Below are positions 9,293 to 21,443 of a stretch of DNA of 64,000 nucleotides, one piece after another; positions within the stretch are counted from its first letter, which is position 1, and every line of letters begins with the position of its first letter. A program made the translations under genes and the position numbers. Under the pieces are notes generated by a model that saw only the letters and a list, made by a program, of their open reading frames with translations, was not told where the DNA came from and made no database searches. The stretch comes from Edolisoma coerulescens (Eukaryota > Chordata > Aves > Passeriformes > Campephagidae): NCBI GenBank assembly GCA_013397115.1, contig VWZW01007078.1, positions 252,152 through 316,151 of the forward strand, given 5' to 3'.

Positions 9293-12287
9293 AAAGTCCC
9301 TCTTTTGGGGCGTTTTGGTTTGTTTTAATCCCTGCACAGGATGCCACGATCCCAAGCTTCAGTATAACAGATGGTTATGACATCGAGTTTTATCCAAGAT
9401 CTTATAACAAGATGTGGCATCAGTGAGTTTTCAACCTCACCAAAATTGCTGTTTGCTGATCAAACTGCAAATCTTACACCAAAATGCAACTCTCTGTCTT
9501 CTTATCAGACAGATCTCGGGACATTTTGGTGGTCAGTCCTTTCGTTAAAGTCTGAATGAGCTCAGGGCCTAAATATTGGAAGATCTGGAATATTTGGGTC
9601 CATTGGTGCAGAGATGGAGATGGGAGCATTACAAAACTGTTTTCTGATATATCTGTCAGGAAACAAACTGTTTTGGAGAGTAAAAATTTGTTCCTAAAAA
9701 TTCAGTATCCAGGCTGAGGAGGTCTCATGGTTGTTTTTTGCTATCCATGGTGTGAGACAAGTGATTAATTCCTCCTACTTGGGGCATCCGCTTCACCCAA
9801 GGACCACTGCTGCCACACCTTTGTAGCCTCATGCCTTCCTTCACTGAAATTTGTGGATTCCCATCCCCACCTGGGGCTGCACAGGCTGGGAAGGGGTGGG
9901 ATGGTTGGCAAACAAGGTGTTCACATGTTACCGAAAAAAGGGTTGGGCCACTGAAACAGGGCTTTCATTTATCTGCCTGGCCATGGTGTCACGACCAAAA
10001 TACACCTCGTCCATCCTCTCTTCTGGCTCAGGGTATCAGACAGGGCTTTTCTTTGCTCATTCCTACCTTTGTGCTTTTAATTCTCTTTTTCCCCACCTGT
10101 TCTCAGCCAAGGGATTCTTGACCTTGGCCCGAAGTGTGCTCTTCTAATGCTGATGTAAATTGTCAAGATTTATGGCCATCCCATACCCTCCAGCAGCAGG
10201 TCCTACACCCAGAGCTATGCGTTAAATCCACATGCCTCCAGCCATGGGGAAATCTGAAGGATATGAGGCAAAAAATGGAGTGTACTGGTAAAATGGAGGA
10301 AGCCAAGGATGAAAACCTTGGCTATACCCCAGCACTGACCAAAGAAGCTGGGAGAACCCTTGGTATTAATTAGTGAGAATTCCAAGTTCAAGCAAGGATT
10401 GGAGAGGGGAGTAAATAGTGGGGAAAAGTCGTAAGGCAGAATAAGAAGCAATAATATGATGATTGAATGACTTCAGTGATGAGTCCATCCGGTCTCTACC
10501 AGTGGTGAGCGTGGTCAGGGTACCTTTGTAAAGGCTGGATTATTTGTTATGCCTTGAAATAACAATAAATCCATAGCTTTGATGGCCAGGAAGGACCTAA
10601 AATCATGTATCCGAGCTCCTCTGTAGGTCCAGGTCTGGGGTTTCATGCCCATCTCTCTCCTTCTCCGTAAGCCAGCCTGGGGAAACAGGATCAGGCTCAC
10701 TTCAGCACAATGCCAGCTACAGCACAGGGGCAGGAATTCCCTGGGATCTGTCCTGGGAAGGTGCATTTCCCAAGGTGGGTGCCCTGGATGCCACAACTCA
10801 TCCCACCTCCCTTTAGGTGCTTACGGCTTTTTTATCTGTTTAGGTCCTTCGGCTCTTACACTGCCCATGGATCTCTGGCAAATACTCCCAGCCAGTGACT
10901 CACCTCCCTATAAATCAGAGACCTCCCTGTGGTCTGATGAGTCACTTCGTTGCCTGTCTGGATGGGTTTCTGTGGGATAAACACCCACCCGGGATGGGGA
11001 TAGCTACGCCATGGGTGTGTGATTCAGCTGCCCACACAGGATGTGGGCACTCGGTGACATTTGAGCTGCCCTGCAGTATCTGAGACACCTGTATCCCCTG
11101 AAAAATCAGGCTTCCAGTGCTGAATTCCCAGCAGATTGGTTGGACAAACAACTTAGGATGATTTCCTTGTTGCACTGATGTCTCTCAGCCAGGAAAGCTC
11201 CATCACCATCCGCAAGTTGCTGGGAGAGAGGGGAGGAAGCTGGGATGAGGTTTCAACTTGTGCCCAGTGAGAGTCTCTGGCATTGTGCGAATAAAATCCA
11301 AAAGTCATTAAGAAGTTAAAATATGATCCTGAAGGAATCAGAGTGCCTTGAGCTGAAGGGAAAGAGGAGTGAGGTCAAGGGGTAGAGGGAATCACCCACA
11401 AATACAGCAAATCCCAGTGCAGGAGCTGACTTCCATGTGGGGCCAAGGGCACCCCGAGGGACAGAGAGGAATAGACCTGGAGGGGCCAGAATTTGGGAAG
11501 CATTGCACTCTTTCCCTTCATCCTAGAGATGTGAAAATCTTTATGAATTGTGGCAAGGAGGGAAAACTCTCATTTCAAAGCTAACGTAATCCTCTCTGAG
11601 GGTGGTTGTGATGCTCAAACCAAAAGGACCATTTCATGCCCTCAGCAATCCGGTTAGTCCTCAAACCTGGATCTTCATAGCTCTGCAAGGTAAAATACCC
11701 CAAGAACTGCTGAGTTCTTGTCTAGGGAATTATCAAGCAGCAGTGGGGATTACCAGGGGCCAATTAAAAGGTAAAATAAACCATAATCAGGGCTTGCATC
11801 AAAATATCTCCGTGCAGCCGACACCAAGAGCAGGTGCTTTGCTGAAAAGTGGGGTCTTTCAAGGAGGGCTTCAGTTCAGCTCCCAAAAACTGCAGGCATG
11901 TAAGGAACCTTTTGCCTGGATGTTGTTATTCCTGGGAATGATGTCCCTGTATGTGAAAGCTGTGGCCACACTGCTCCATCTGTCCAGGGGCAAAGCTGGA
12001 TCCATCCAATGGTGGTGGCAAAAGGTTTGTTGTGTCCTATTGCCCCCCTGGGAAGGGACACTCTGGGCCCCGTGGGGACTGGTCTCACCCCAAGGGAAAT
12101 GATTTTGGGAAGGAATGAGGTCAGGAGCAGCAGGATCAGGCCCTGCATCTCATCCATGGCTCCGTGGTTTGGCACTTTCATCCCAACAGGCTCCTGCCAG
12201 GGGATTTGGAGAATACTGCGGAGATGGGGAAAGGAAGGAATAGAGTTTCACCTTTTATTCTTTTATCATGGCAACAATGCGTGGCGG

Positions 12288-12325
12288 GGAAAAAAAAAAT
12301 AAAAAAGAAGAAGAAGAAGAAGTTG
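12288..12325. repeat. A-rich and (GAA)n simple repeat
   Basis: A run of A with one T interruption is followed by five tandem GAA triplets. It is low complexity and non-coding. Confidence 0.85.
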
Positions 12326-12465
12326 TAAATGGCAGAATTAACAATAATACAACCCCCCATCCCCATCCCCCCTCCCTCTCCCTGTGCCGTCCATTCAGGA
12401 GACCGACAATAAACAAGGTCATTTGATTCATTCAGCTCGGGGTGTAAACAAAGCCTCACAATAAA

Positions 12466-12535
12466 CCCCCCCCCAACCAGGGCCCCCCTTTTTCTCCAAG
12501 AATAGATGTCCCCCCCTCCAAGCCAGGGCCCCCCC
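12466..12535 (-). repeat. Cluster of long C runs (G runs on - strand)
   Basis: Runs of 9, 6, 7 and 7 C occur at 12466-12474, 12483-12488, 12510-12516 and 12529-12535. The complementary G runs could pair into a long-looped G-quadruplex. The flanks (12330-12400 and 12540-12660) are also C-rich. Confidence 0.5.
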
Positions 12536-12901
12536 GCTTGGCTTCTCCTCTCCCATCATCCCTGGACCAGCCCTGCTGCCACTTCCGCAGTCCCCATCCC
12601 GGCTCCGTGAGGCCCCGCTTCCTACTTGGTGTGGGAACCTTGGCTTCCCCGGGCAACATCTGCACGGACGGCCCCACTTTCTCATGCCGGCAGCAGCCCG
12701 GCCTCATCCCGGGATCCTGATCCAGGGAGAGAGAGAGAAAAGAGGGAAAAAAAAGATTAATAACAAACCAAACCTGACCCAACACTAAAGGGATTCCCAT
12801 CCCCTCCCAGGCCTGCAGGGAGCAGATCCCAAAAGCTGGTGGTCAGCTTCCTTTTTTCACAGGCTTTGCTGGGATCTGTGTGGCCAATGGAAAAACAAGT
12901 C

Positions 12902-12915
12902 CGTGTGTGTGTGTG
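12902..12915. repeat. (TG)n microsatellite, about 7 copies
   Basis: A short run of alternating G and T (gtgtgtgtgtgtgc). It is too short to be remarkable. Confidence 0.8.
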
Positions 12916-13028
12916 CACGAGCAATGGGAAGAGGATGGGTTGTGCAAGGAGTCCTGTAGTGGGATAAAGCCTGGGATAGGGTCCAGGGGGTGCATGAGCC
13001 TCTGCTGGCAGCAGGGAGGGTGATGGGG

Positions 13029-13195
13029 GAATCATGGAATGGTTTGAGTGGGAAGGGGCATTTAAAGGTCATCCAGTCCAGCCCCCTGCCGTGGGCAGGG
13101 ATGTCACCCACCAGATCTGGTTGCTCAAAGCCCCATCCAACCTGGCCTTGAATGTTTCCAGGGATGGGACATCCACCACCTCTCCAGGCTTGGGA
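13029..13195 (-). mobile_element. CR1 LINE 3' fragment
   Basis: The end motif is 'ggaatggtttgagtgggaag', and the body differs from the main subtype ('gatgtcacccaccagatc', 'gggacatccaccacctctcc'). The divergence suggests an older or different CR1 subfamily. Confidence 0.88.
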
Positions 13196-13508
13196 AGTTC
13201 TGAAAGCATCTCCACCTCATACCTTGCTTGAAGTAAACCCCATGGAGCATTCAGTGGATGCCAAGTCAATGACCCACACACCTGGGGATTTATCCCAGCT
13301 GGAATGTCCACCCTCCCACCTGCACAAGCTGGGATGACACTTATGGGTCCTGCCTGAGGGTTGCTGCCCAAATAGGGGATATCTTGTATCCCAGGTGTTC
13401 ACCAGAAGCTTCCCTACTCTTTGGGATTCCTTCCAGGGCCTTGCAATGGCTCTGGGGTCTGGTGGGATGCAGGAAGGAAGATCTCAGCATGCCCATGGCA
13501 CACAGGGA

Positions 13509-13632
13509 ACCCCATCCAGGCTGGATGAGGCTTGGAGCAACCTGGAACAGTGGAAGGTGTCGCTGCCCATGGCAGGGATTGGCATGAGCTTTAAGGTCTC
13601 TTCCAACCCAAACCATTCCCTGATTCCATGTT
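13509..13632 (+). mobile_element. CR1 LINE 3' fragment
   Basis: Runs from 'ccatccaggctggatgagg' through 'tggaaggtgtcgctgccc' to 'cttccaacccaaaccattcc' and one tail octamer. It faces the copy at 13029-13195 about 310 bp away, so the two form an inverted pair of related sequence. Confidence 0.9.
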
Positions 13633-14669
13633 TTCATGCTTTGGTCAAGACAGATGGACATGAGTAATAACTGTCCTAAGTTTTCTCCCTGTGTTCCAGC
13701 AAACATGGATTCACTGCTGGATTTAAGCACTGGGAAATCTGGCTCAGCTTTTGCCTCTTGAGTTCACCATGAACTTTCTCTATGTGACCTCAAACAGCCC
13801 AAATCCTCAGAATGGCCTCAGTTTCCTGCCCGAAAGCACTGAAATAACACTGGGGCAAAACACCTTCCCGTGCCTCAGTTTCCTCCTTGTGTTTTCTCAG
13901 TGTTCAATTATTTAAATTGCAAATTTGCAGCATCAGGGTTTGTCTCACAATTTTTCTACATCACTTAATACAAGAGAAAACTGCTCATCTTTGGTAACTG
14001 ATCTGATACCATGGCGCTTCCACAACGATGTCTTGAGCACCGTAATAATAATAAAAATAATAAAAAGAGATGAGTTATTCCTTCTCAGGGGAGAAGGTTT
14101 GTTTTCAGAGATGCTCAAGCAAGGGGTAATAACAAATAATCCTAATACAAAGCCTGTTTCTTTGCAATTTAATATTTGCAAGACCACAAATCTGGCTGGA
14201 TTTGTACTTTTTGCTTTGTCTGCTGGATCCCTTCCACAATACTTGCTGGGATAAGAAGTTTATTTTCCTGTATTTCTGGGGAGAGAATTCTTCAAAATAA
14301 AAAAGTGTGAAAGACTGAGATGCAAGAGGGAGGAAAATTGTGGCCAAACCATCATTTGGTGCAGCAAGAAAACCCAACCAATGGTAATGAACTTTTCTAC
14401 CTAAATTTCCACCTGCAGAACATAAATGTGTCTACCAGGCAAGGCAAATGCCTCTGTTCCTCCGTCTCCCACACACCTGCTCACAGACACTGTAAAAATT
14501 TCTCATTTCATCTGCTAAAATATTGGCAGGTTCATTGCAGTGTTTCCTGTGGGTGCCATCCAGAGGAACATCCAGCTGGGATCACCCGGCATCCTGCAGC
14601 AGCTCTGTCCCCTCTTCCCAGGAGCAGATCCATGACTGGGTGTTCACTGCTTTTCTGGTGAAAAGGAGG

Positions 14670-14830
14670 GCAGGGAAGTGGTGGAATCACCATTCCTGGA
14701 AATGTTTAATAGCTGTGTGGGTGTGGCACTTGGGGACATGGGTCAAGGGTTGCCTTGATACTGCTGGAGGAATGGTTGGACTTGAGGATCTTGGAGGGCT
14801 TTTCCAGCCTTGGTGATTCCAGGATTCTGA
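14670..14830 (+). mobile_element. CR1 LINE 3' fragment, third subtype
   Basis: Recognised by 'gtgtggcacttggggacatgg' and 'aatggttggacttgaggatc', followed by 'cttttccagccttggtgattcc'. This is the subtype whose 3' end reads 'gatcttaaaggtcttttccaacc' in better copies. The unique region 13633-14669 before it holds an AATA-rich run at about 14042-14065 and no gene. Confidence 0.82.
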
Positions 14831-15064
14831 GCTTGTGCTACACAACATTCAAGCCTATTTAGGCTTCAGAAATCACCAGTTTTTGAAGTCCAACATGGCA
14901 AAGTTTCATCCAGTCAACCATGAAGAGACTCTTTGTTTGGCAGGAGTCTCCTTTGCCAAGCACATGCAGAAAAGCCATGGGACAGTCCTGGGGTGTGTCA
15001 CTGGGATTTTCCTGGTCAAAAAAACCCCAACCTCTGAGCTGGGAAATGATGAAAAGGACAAAAC

Positions 15065-15368
15065 ATGGAATCCTCTAGGTTGGAAAAGTCCTTTAAGAGC
15101 ATCGAGTCAAACCATTCTCCAGCAGAGCCAAGGGCACCACTAACCCATGTCCCCAAGTGATACATCCACATGGTTTTAAATCCCTCCATGGATGGTGATT
15201 CCAACACTTCCCTGGATTATTCCCAATATCCAATCTAAACCTCCTCTAGTGCAACTTGAGCTGTTTCTTCTTGTCCTATCCCTTTTTCCTTGGGACAAGA
15301 CACCGACCCCCACCTGGCTCCACCCTTCTGTCAGGGAGTTGTGGAGAACCTGCCATATTTTTTCTCCA
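15065..15368 (-). mobile_element. CR1 LINE 3' fragment, third subtype
   Basis: Reverse-oriented copy of the same subtype as 14670-14830: 'taggttggaaaagtcctttaag', 'atgtccccaagtgatacatcc', 'atccaatctaaacctcctc'. The two copies form an inverted pair about 235 bp apart. Confidence 0.85.
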
Positions 15369-16195
15369 GTGGACTTCTCTGTACTGGATTAGGATCACTG
15401 TTGGTCTGATTTTCGGATTTTCAGCCCAAACTTTCCCTGGGCTTGTCATCTGCCCTGGGGGAATGATGTGACTCCTCAGCAGGGCAATGAAAAGGGAGGA
15501 AAATTCTCATTTTGAAGCAGTTTGAGAGGATGCATTGCAAGGGAGAAGGAAAACTTCAGCTCGGTCCCTGGGAATTCTTCTCCTGCCAAGAAATCTGCAT
15601 TGTTGGAAAGAGTCTCCCAGAGGAAGTGATTGAAATATCATTGTGTGAATCGTATCTGTAACAAGGCTGGGCTGCAAGAAGCTTTGCTGAACCCTGGGAA
15701 TAGGTTAAATGACCTAAAAAGACTTTGTTTTCCATGCAGGAATGGCCTCAAGCAGCCCATGTTAAGGGAAGGCTGCTGGTTTTGGAGGTCCACCAATTCT
15801 GGGATGTCTCCCAGCATCACCTGTCCCCAGATGTGCTGCATGAGGAGCTCGAGCACAGCTCTGGGATGAATTTTCTGCTGTTTAGGTAGGGCTGAGATAC
15901 CTCAAATGATAACTCTCGTATGATAAGTTCTGCCTGGGGTGTGTTCTGGTGGTGTTTGCTGAGACTCAGAGCAGTTGTGGTCAGACTGGCACCATTGGGG
16001 CAATGATGGGGACATGGGGACAAGGGGACATGGGAGGGTGAGGTTGGCTGGTGAGTTTGCACCTGGGGTCCTACTCTGGGGATAGTGGCTGGTGCAGGGA
16101 TGGGAAATGATGTTTGGAAGGAGACATAAGATCTGGGGAGGTGAATTTTATGCTGGGATGAAGACGCTGAATTGAACCACAGAAATACAGAACCA
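15369..16195. other. Unique intergenic DNA
   Basis: No gene or repeat was recognised. Frames that run across 15817-16416 pass through the assembly gap and the hexamer repeat and have no meaning as proteins. Confidence 0.5.
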
Positions 16196-16245
16196 TCATC
16201 CAGTTCCACCCCCTGCTGTGGGCAGGGACACCTTCCACTATCCCA
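16196..16245 (-). mobile_element. CR1 LINE fragment cut by the assembly gap
   Basis: The bases 'ccaccccctgctgtgggcag' and 'ggacaccttccactatccca' are CR1. The element then runs into undetermined bases, so its full extent is unknown. Confidence 0.85.
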
Positions 16246-16363
16246 NNNNNNNNNNNNNNNNNNNNNNNNNNNNNNNNNNNNNNNNNNNNNNNNNNNNNNN
16301 NNNNNNNNNNNNNNNNNNNNNNNNNNNNNNNNNNNNNNNNNNNNNNNNNNNNNNNNNNNNNNN
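16246..16363. other. Assembly gap (118 N)
   Basis: A run of 118 undetermined bases between a CR1 copy and a (TCCCCA)n array. The true size may differ, because gaps beside such arrays often hide repeat units. Confidence 0.98.
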
Positions 16364-16405
16364 TCCCCATCCCCATCCCCATCCCCATCCCCATCCCCAT
16401 CCCCA
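16364..16405. repeat. (TCCCCA)7 hexanucleotide repeat
   Basis: Seven perfect hexamers abut the assembly gap, so the array is probably longer. The - strand reads GGGGAT repeated, giving runs of four G with two-base loops, a strong G-quadruplex pattern. This probably caused the sequencing gap. Confidence 0.92.
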
Positions 16406-17136
16406 TCCCTACACACTGTTTCAGGACAGAGCTGCAGTGTGTTACATTCCCTTCAGCCAACCATCAGCAGCTCCCACCTCACTGGCTCCTGTAATCCCTT
16501 CTCATTCCAACCTTGGCCATGCACTCCACGCATCTCTCATCCTTTTGCTCAGACCTTTCTCAGAAGATCTGTCTGTTATCCCCTGCCTGAAGTTCAAATT
16601 CATCATCCTTTGCCTTCAGAGCCCTGCACAACGCTGCCCCTTTCCTGCCCATTCTTCCTCTTCCTTCCTTCCATACAAGTGGAAAATGCCCTCTCTGAGC
16701 TCAGAGCTGCTGACAACGCCTTTTTTGAGGGAAAGAGGCCTCAAATCTAGGAAACAACCACCAGCCTCTGCAGGCCCCTCATGTAAAATTTGGACAGTGG
16801 TGTTGGCATGAGTGAGAGCTGAGCAAAAAAAACCCCAACAGTTTATTTGTCCCATTGTTCGCAGGAATTATTAAACACACACAGAGCATGGAACGGAATG
16901 AATCCCTGGACAAATGCAGTCACTGACAGGTGTTCCATGCCATTGTTTCCAGGGCTGGTACAAATCTGTGCCAGGTTTGGAATGTTAAATATAGGGAATG
17001 GGATGAGCTGTTTGTGTTTGCCTCAGTAGGAGTGAGTTGGAGCAGGCACTGAGGATGTTTGGCAAGACAAAGCAACTACAGAAAATAATAGATATTCATC
17101 AAAGACACCTAAAAACCAGCAGTTCTGACAGTTTGT
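16406..17136. other. Unique intergenic DNA
   Basis: No gene was recognised. A pyrimidine-rich stretch lies at about 16495-16680. Confidence 0.5.
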
Positions 17137-17205
17137 GCAGAATGGTTTGGGTTGGAAGGGACCTTGAAGATCCTCTTGTTCCAATCCCCCCTTCCTTTAG
17201 GCAGA
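17137..17205 (-). mobile_element. CR1 LINE 3' end, short
   Basis: The well-preserved end motif 'gaatggtttgggttggaagg' is followed by about 45 bases of diverged body before homology is lost. Confidence 0.85.
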
Positions 17206-17360
17206 CAAGAAGATTTGTAATGTATTCTGATGTATTGTAATATATTCAGTATTTTCCTCATGTGAGTGTCAACTGTTTCAGCATTTCAGGAAAAGTGAAT
17301 TCAGATTTTCAGCTCCTTGGAGCAAACTGCCTTTTTCTGTCTGTGTACATAAAAACATGA

Positions 17361-17395
17361 GCTTCCCAACCCAAACCACTCCAGGATTCCATGAA
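17361..17395 (+). mobile_element. CR1 LINE 3' tail, about 35 bp
   Basis: Only 'cttcccaacccaaaccactc' plus two tail octamers remain. A very short 5'-truncated insert or relic. Confidence 0.65.
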
Positions 17396-19961
17396 TGGTG
17401 GAGTTTGTGGTGGTGTCCCTGGATGGGAAAAGGGCTTGGGAGGGAAGCCAGGCTGTGTTTGACAGGGAGAAGTTGGGTTTTTCCTGGTGTTGTCCAGGGA
17501 GCTTTTGAAAGCTAAAGGGTCTGGACAAAGCAGGCCTTTGCTGTGGTAAAGGGACACAATTTATTCCTCTGGTTAAAGGTTTTACAGACCTCAATCAGTG
17601 CTTAATATCCTCTGTTTTGTCCCCAGAAATGAGCCTTGGGAGGCTGAAGAGCTGCATTCCCCTGTTGGTGCCTTGCTGTGGATGGGCAAGTGTGGATGTC
17701 TCACCAGGAAGGATGGGATGGTCTAGTTAAAATGGAAATTTAGGGCCTTCCAGCCTTGGATCTTTGAGGAAACCTCCTGACCTGAGGTAGCACCTTTCTA
17801 CCTGCCAGGTCTGGAAGGGGACCCGCCCCAAAAGCTTGGAGAAGCTTTGCCACTGAACTTGTGAGCCCATGAGCTTGACAGTGGCCAAGAAGACAAATTC
17901 ACCTTCATTCAGATCAACTGAGTGCTGTGTTTACAAAAAGTTAAAAAAAAAAAAAATGTTTTGGCAGGCTGTGTCTGCCCAAAGTCTGAATGAATAGAAA
18001 CTCCAAAGGAAGCACCTGCTGCTAAAGGAAATCCAGGACAAGTTTTATTATCCTTTTTCACAGGTCTATTCAGGACTACATTAGGGGTTTCCTCTTTCCT
18101 TTTCTGGTACTTCACACTCATTCACAACAAAAAAACATATTGTGCTTATGAATTATATTCCAGAGAATATGGCTGGAGCTTATAAAGGCCCTGGCCAAAG
18201 AACTTTATTTTTAACCTTGCTCCCTTGTGGATTAATTTCTCAAATGAAAGCTTTGCAATTGTTTGGGGTTATTTTTCTCTCTTTTTCTTGGATGGGGCAC
18301 AAGGGCAAATCCTGCCTGCTCCGTGCTAACAAAAAATGCCTCTCAAGGAATGAGGAGCAAAGGAGGTGAGTGAGGCTCAACACGGAGCTCAGCTATGAAG
18401 AAAAAAAGGAAAAAAAACCAAGGTAATTCCTCCTAAACCAGTGTTACCCACCTATAAATGATGCAGTGGCCACTTTGGTGCATACAGAAGCTGAGGGAAG
18501 TTTTTCCATTTCTAATGGAAAGGCAGAGGGAAAGTCCCTTTGGCTGCTGAAAGAGCAACTTTTGGGGTTGATCCTGAGACCATTTGAGGCAGTGATGAGG
18601 GACTGGGAGGCACTGGGGAGTTTGCTGGTCAAACACAGCTGCTCAGCTCAACATCTCCCAGGTACAGAGCACACAGCAGCTGAAGGGTTTGCAAATAACC
18701 CAAGTGCAACACATGAGCCACTCGTGCACCAGAATGTTTGCTTTAGGGTCATTCTGCACCTGTGAAAGAAGGATATGACCCAACCCCTGAGTGGCCTGGG
18801 AAGGTTTTGCACCCTCCTGCTCCAGGGTGGGTGCCTGGGAGGCAGCACTGGGGGCTCTGTGTAGCAAATGCACTGTGCCATGTGAGAGCAAGGACCTTCC
18901 AGTGCATGCACACAGGATTCTCCTTCTGATCTGTCCTTAAAAGTCTCATTTTTGGCTTTAAAAACCCTTTCCCCCCACTTCAGGAAGTCACAGGATTGTG
19001 AGTTGTCACTGCAGCCACCTTCCCCTGGCCCTGTGGGTGCTGGTTCTCCTTCTCACAGGTTGTATTTTGACTTGCAGCCCCTTTTAAGAGCAGAAATGGC
19101 CTGCTATGCTTTTGAGCAGCACCCAGCACAAACGTTTCTCCTTCAGCCTGAGGCTCCTCGCTGTTACTGCAGCGGAAATAGTGAATTATGGCAATTAACA
19201 GTGGCATAAATCAGAGACTGTGACCAAACGAGGTCACCGAGGGCTCGAGGGCTGCATCACACCAGTAAATTACCCCAGACAGGAATTCCTTCATCTGCAC
19301 CACTGGATTGTTTGAGCATTTCTTGACATGGGTTTGGCCCAGCCCAGCGACAGCGAGCCCAGGAATGGCTCATCACAGACCAGTGACCTGCTGGGAGTCT
19401 TGTGTAGGACCCCTGTCCTGTGAGCTAGAGGGCAACTTCCACAGGGGCATGGCCAGGAGTGAGTCCTGGCACTGGTTGGTAGAGACACAGCCCGTTTTTA
19501 ATGAGCGTGAGCCCATTTTAATGAGTGTGTTTACATGGCAGTGACATTTCCCCACGAGGAAAATGTGCTCTGGTTCCCAGATCCCCAGTGCAGCTCTCGC
19601 TGCCCTCGATGCTCTTCACATTTCTTTCCCTCCAAGGCTTTAGCTAAGGGTGTTTTAAAGTGCTGCCCCAAGGTCAAGATGTTGGTCCTTGTGATTTCCA
19701 AGTGATGCCAGACACGGTGTCACCGTGACCTGAGGTAGCACAGCTCCTTCCCTTGCGGTCTCTGCCACACACAAAGACTTTGCTGCACAGCAGGGGCTTC
19801 TCTGACCAGATGGGACTGATTTTTCCCTTTCTCTCTTTGGCTTTTAGAATGGTTTTTCTGTGTGTTCTTGCTTGATCTTAATAGGTGACGCAAATACTTC
19901 CTGATGTCACCTAATGCTTTGTAATAGAGGTTGAATATACAGCTATTTTCTAGACTGGACT
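17396..19961. other. 2.6 kb unique intergenic DNA
   Basis: No coding exon was recognised. A run of A at 17943-17955 and a weak CR1-like trace at about 17690-17770 ('ccttccagccttggatcttt') are the only repeats noticed. Short frames have no domain. Confidence 0.5.
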
Positions 19962-20222
19962 AGACTAGAATATCCTGAGTTGCAAGAGACCCACCAGGAT
20001 CATCAAATCCAGCTGCTGGTCCTGCACAGAACACCCCAACAATCCCATCCTGTGCATCCCTGAGAGTGTTTTCCAAACACTCCTGGAGCACTGGCAGCTT
20101 TGGGACTGTGCCCATTCCCTGGGGAGCTGTTCCAGTGCCCGACCACCCTCTGGGGGAAGAACCTTTTCCTAAAATCTAACTTACACCTCCCCAAAATAAG
20201 TGGTTTGACCACCACCTGTCCT
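19962..20222 (-). mobile_element. CR1 LINE 3' fragment, fourth subtype
   Basis: Recognised by 'gaatatcctgagttgcaag', 'gtcctgcacagaacacccc', 'cctgtgcatccctgagag' and 'ccgaccaccctctggggga'. The same subtype occurs at 31215-31502 (same orientation) and at 60370-60519 (opposite). Confidence 0.87.
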
Positions 20223-21270
20223 TTTTTCATGGATGGGATGGTGCAGACAGGAATTAGGGCCTTGTGATCAAGGGAAAAACTGGTACCTGTTCACTGAGTG
20301 AGACCTGAGCCAGCAGTCAGAAATGTCAGAGTGGCAGAACGATAACCCAGGAGACTCCTGGCTACAAAGAATTATGCCCTGGCATCAGGGCCCAGCTCCC
20401 CAGGCTGTGGCCTTGTGGTGAAGTGACAAAGGTGCTTCAGCATCCTCATGGAACACGTGTTTCCTGCTGAACAAGTGCCTCCTCCCGCTGTGCTTTCAAA
20501 GGGAACAAAAATCCTTGCTTCCCTTGGGAGTCAGGCACAGGCACCAGAGCTTGAGGGAGGTGCAGGTTGTGCATCCCCATCTTACAGGAATTCCTCAGAT
20601 GTCTGGGAACACCAGGACAAGCTCTTGGCTCTGTGGTGCTGATGGCCTTGTCCCCAAGTCACCGGCAAGACCAGCCTGAGACAGGTTGTTGTAACAAAGC
20701 ATGGCAGAAAGAACTCAAATACCTCTAAAAGCAATAAATTCCGTATTTAATGATAAATGCTACCTCTGGCCAGGTATTGCATGTGGGACACAATCTTCCT
20801 GTGCCCAGTTTGCATGGGATGATGCCCACCCTCCTTCCCATCTCCTGCTGGAGCCATGCTGCCTGGATGGGAATGCTGGTTTCAAAGGAAGCTTCAAAGG
20901 AAGATTCTTTGTGAGCGAGCAGCGGAACCGAGGGCCAAAGGGACCGATTTGTGCCTCCAAGGAGTGCTTCAAAATTTTCCATGTTACAGATCATATCCTC
21001 TTCTCCACAAAGGCTCCTGACAGCTAGGGAGAGGTTTTCCCTTCTTTGAGAGCAGAAGATGAGGACTAGGCTGTGTCCCTCCTGTTGCTGCCTGGGAGGT
21101 ACCCAAAGGCTCTTGGGACACAGCAGCTGAGTCTTTATTATTTTCCTACAGGATGTAGAAAAGGAATTGCAGTCGGTGGGGGAGACTTGGGAGGTGCTCC
21201 ACTAAACCTCACTGGAGTTTGTGGAGGGGCAGGAAAATGGTTGAAGCCCTTTAAAATAAGATATAGGAAA
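20223..21270. other. Unique intergenic DNA
   Basis: No gene was recognised. An 11-base direct repeat (ttcaaaggaag) occurs twice near 20880-20904. Confidence 0.5.
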
Positions 21271-21443
21271 CATAGAATCACAGAATGGTTTGGGTTGGAA
21301 GGGACCTGAAAGTTCACCTCATTCCAACCCCCTGCCATGGGCAGGGACACCTTCCACTAGCCCAGGTTACTCCAAGCCCTGTCCAACCTGGCCTTGGACA
21401 TTTCCAGGGATCCAGGGGTAGCCACAGCTTCTCTGGGCAACCT
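21271..21443 (-). mobile_element. CR1 LINE 3' fragment
   Basis: Two tail octamers (catagaat cacagaat), an intact 'ggtttgggttggaagggacc', then the standard body to 'gccacagcttctctggg'. It is very close to the main subtype consensus and so relatively young. Confidence 0.93.

Larger units (their letters stand above)
8649..13028. other. 4.4 kb unique intergenic DNA
   Basis: This is the longest stretch in the left half without a clear CR1 copy. I see no coding exon. Overlapping short frames (such as those near 10650-10980 and 11600-12100) carry no recognisable motifs. Features noted inside it are a CTCF-like motif (9279-9292) and simple repeats at 12288-12540 and 12902-12915. Confidence 0.5.

Noticed and set aside
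16071..16460. Frames with Met-Gly or Asp-Gly repeats across the gap
   Set aside because: They are translations of (GGGGAT)n and of undetermined bases.
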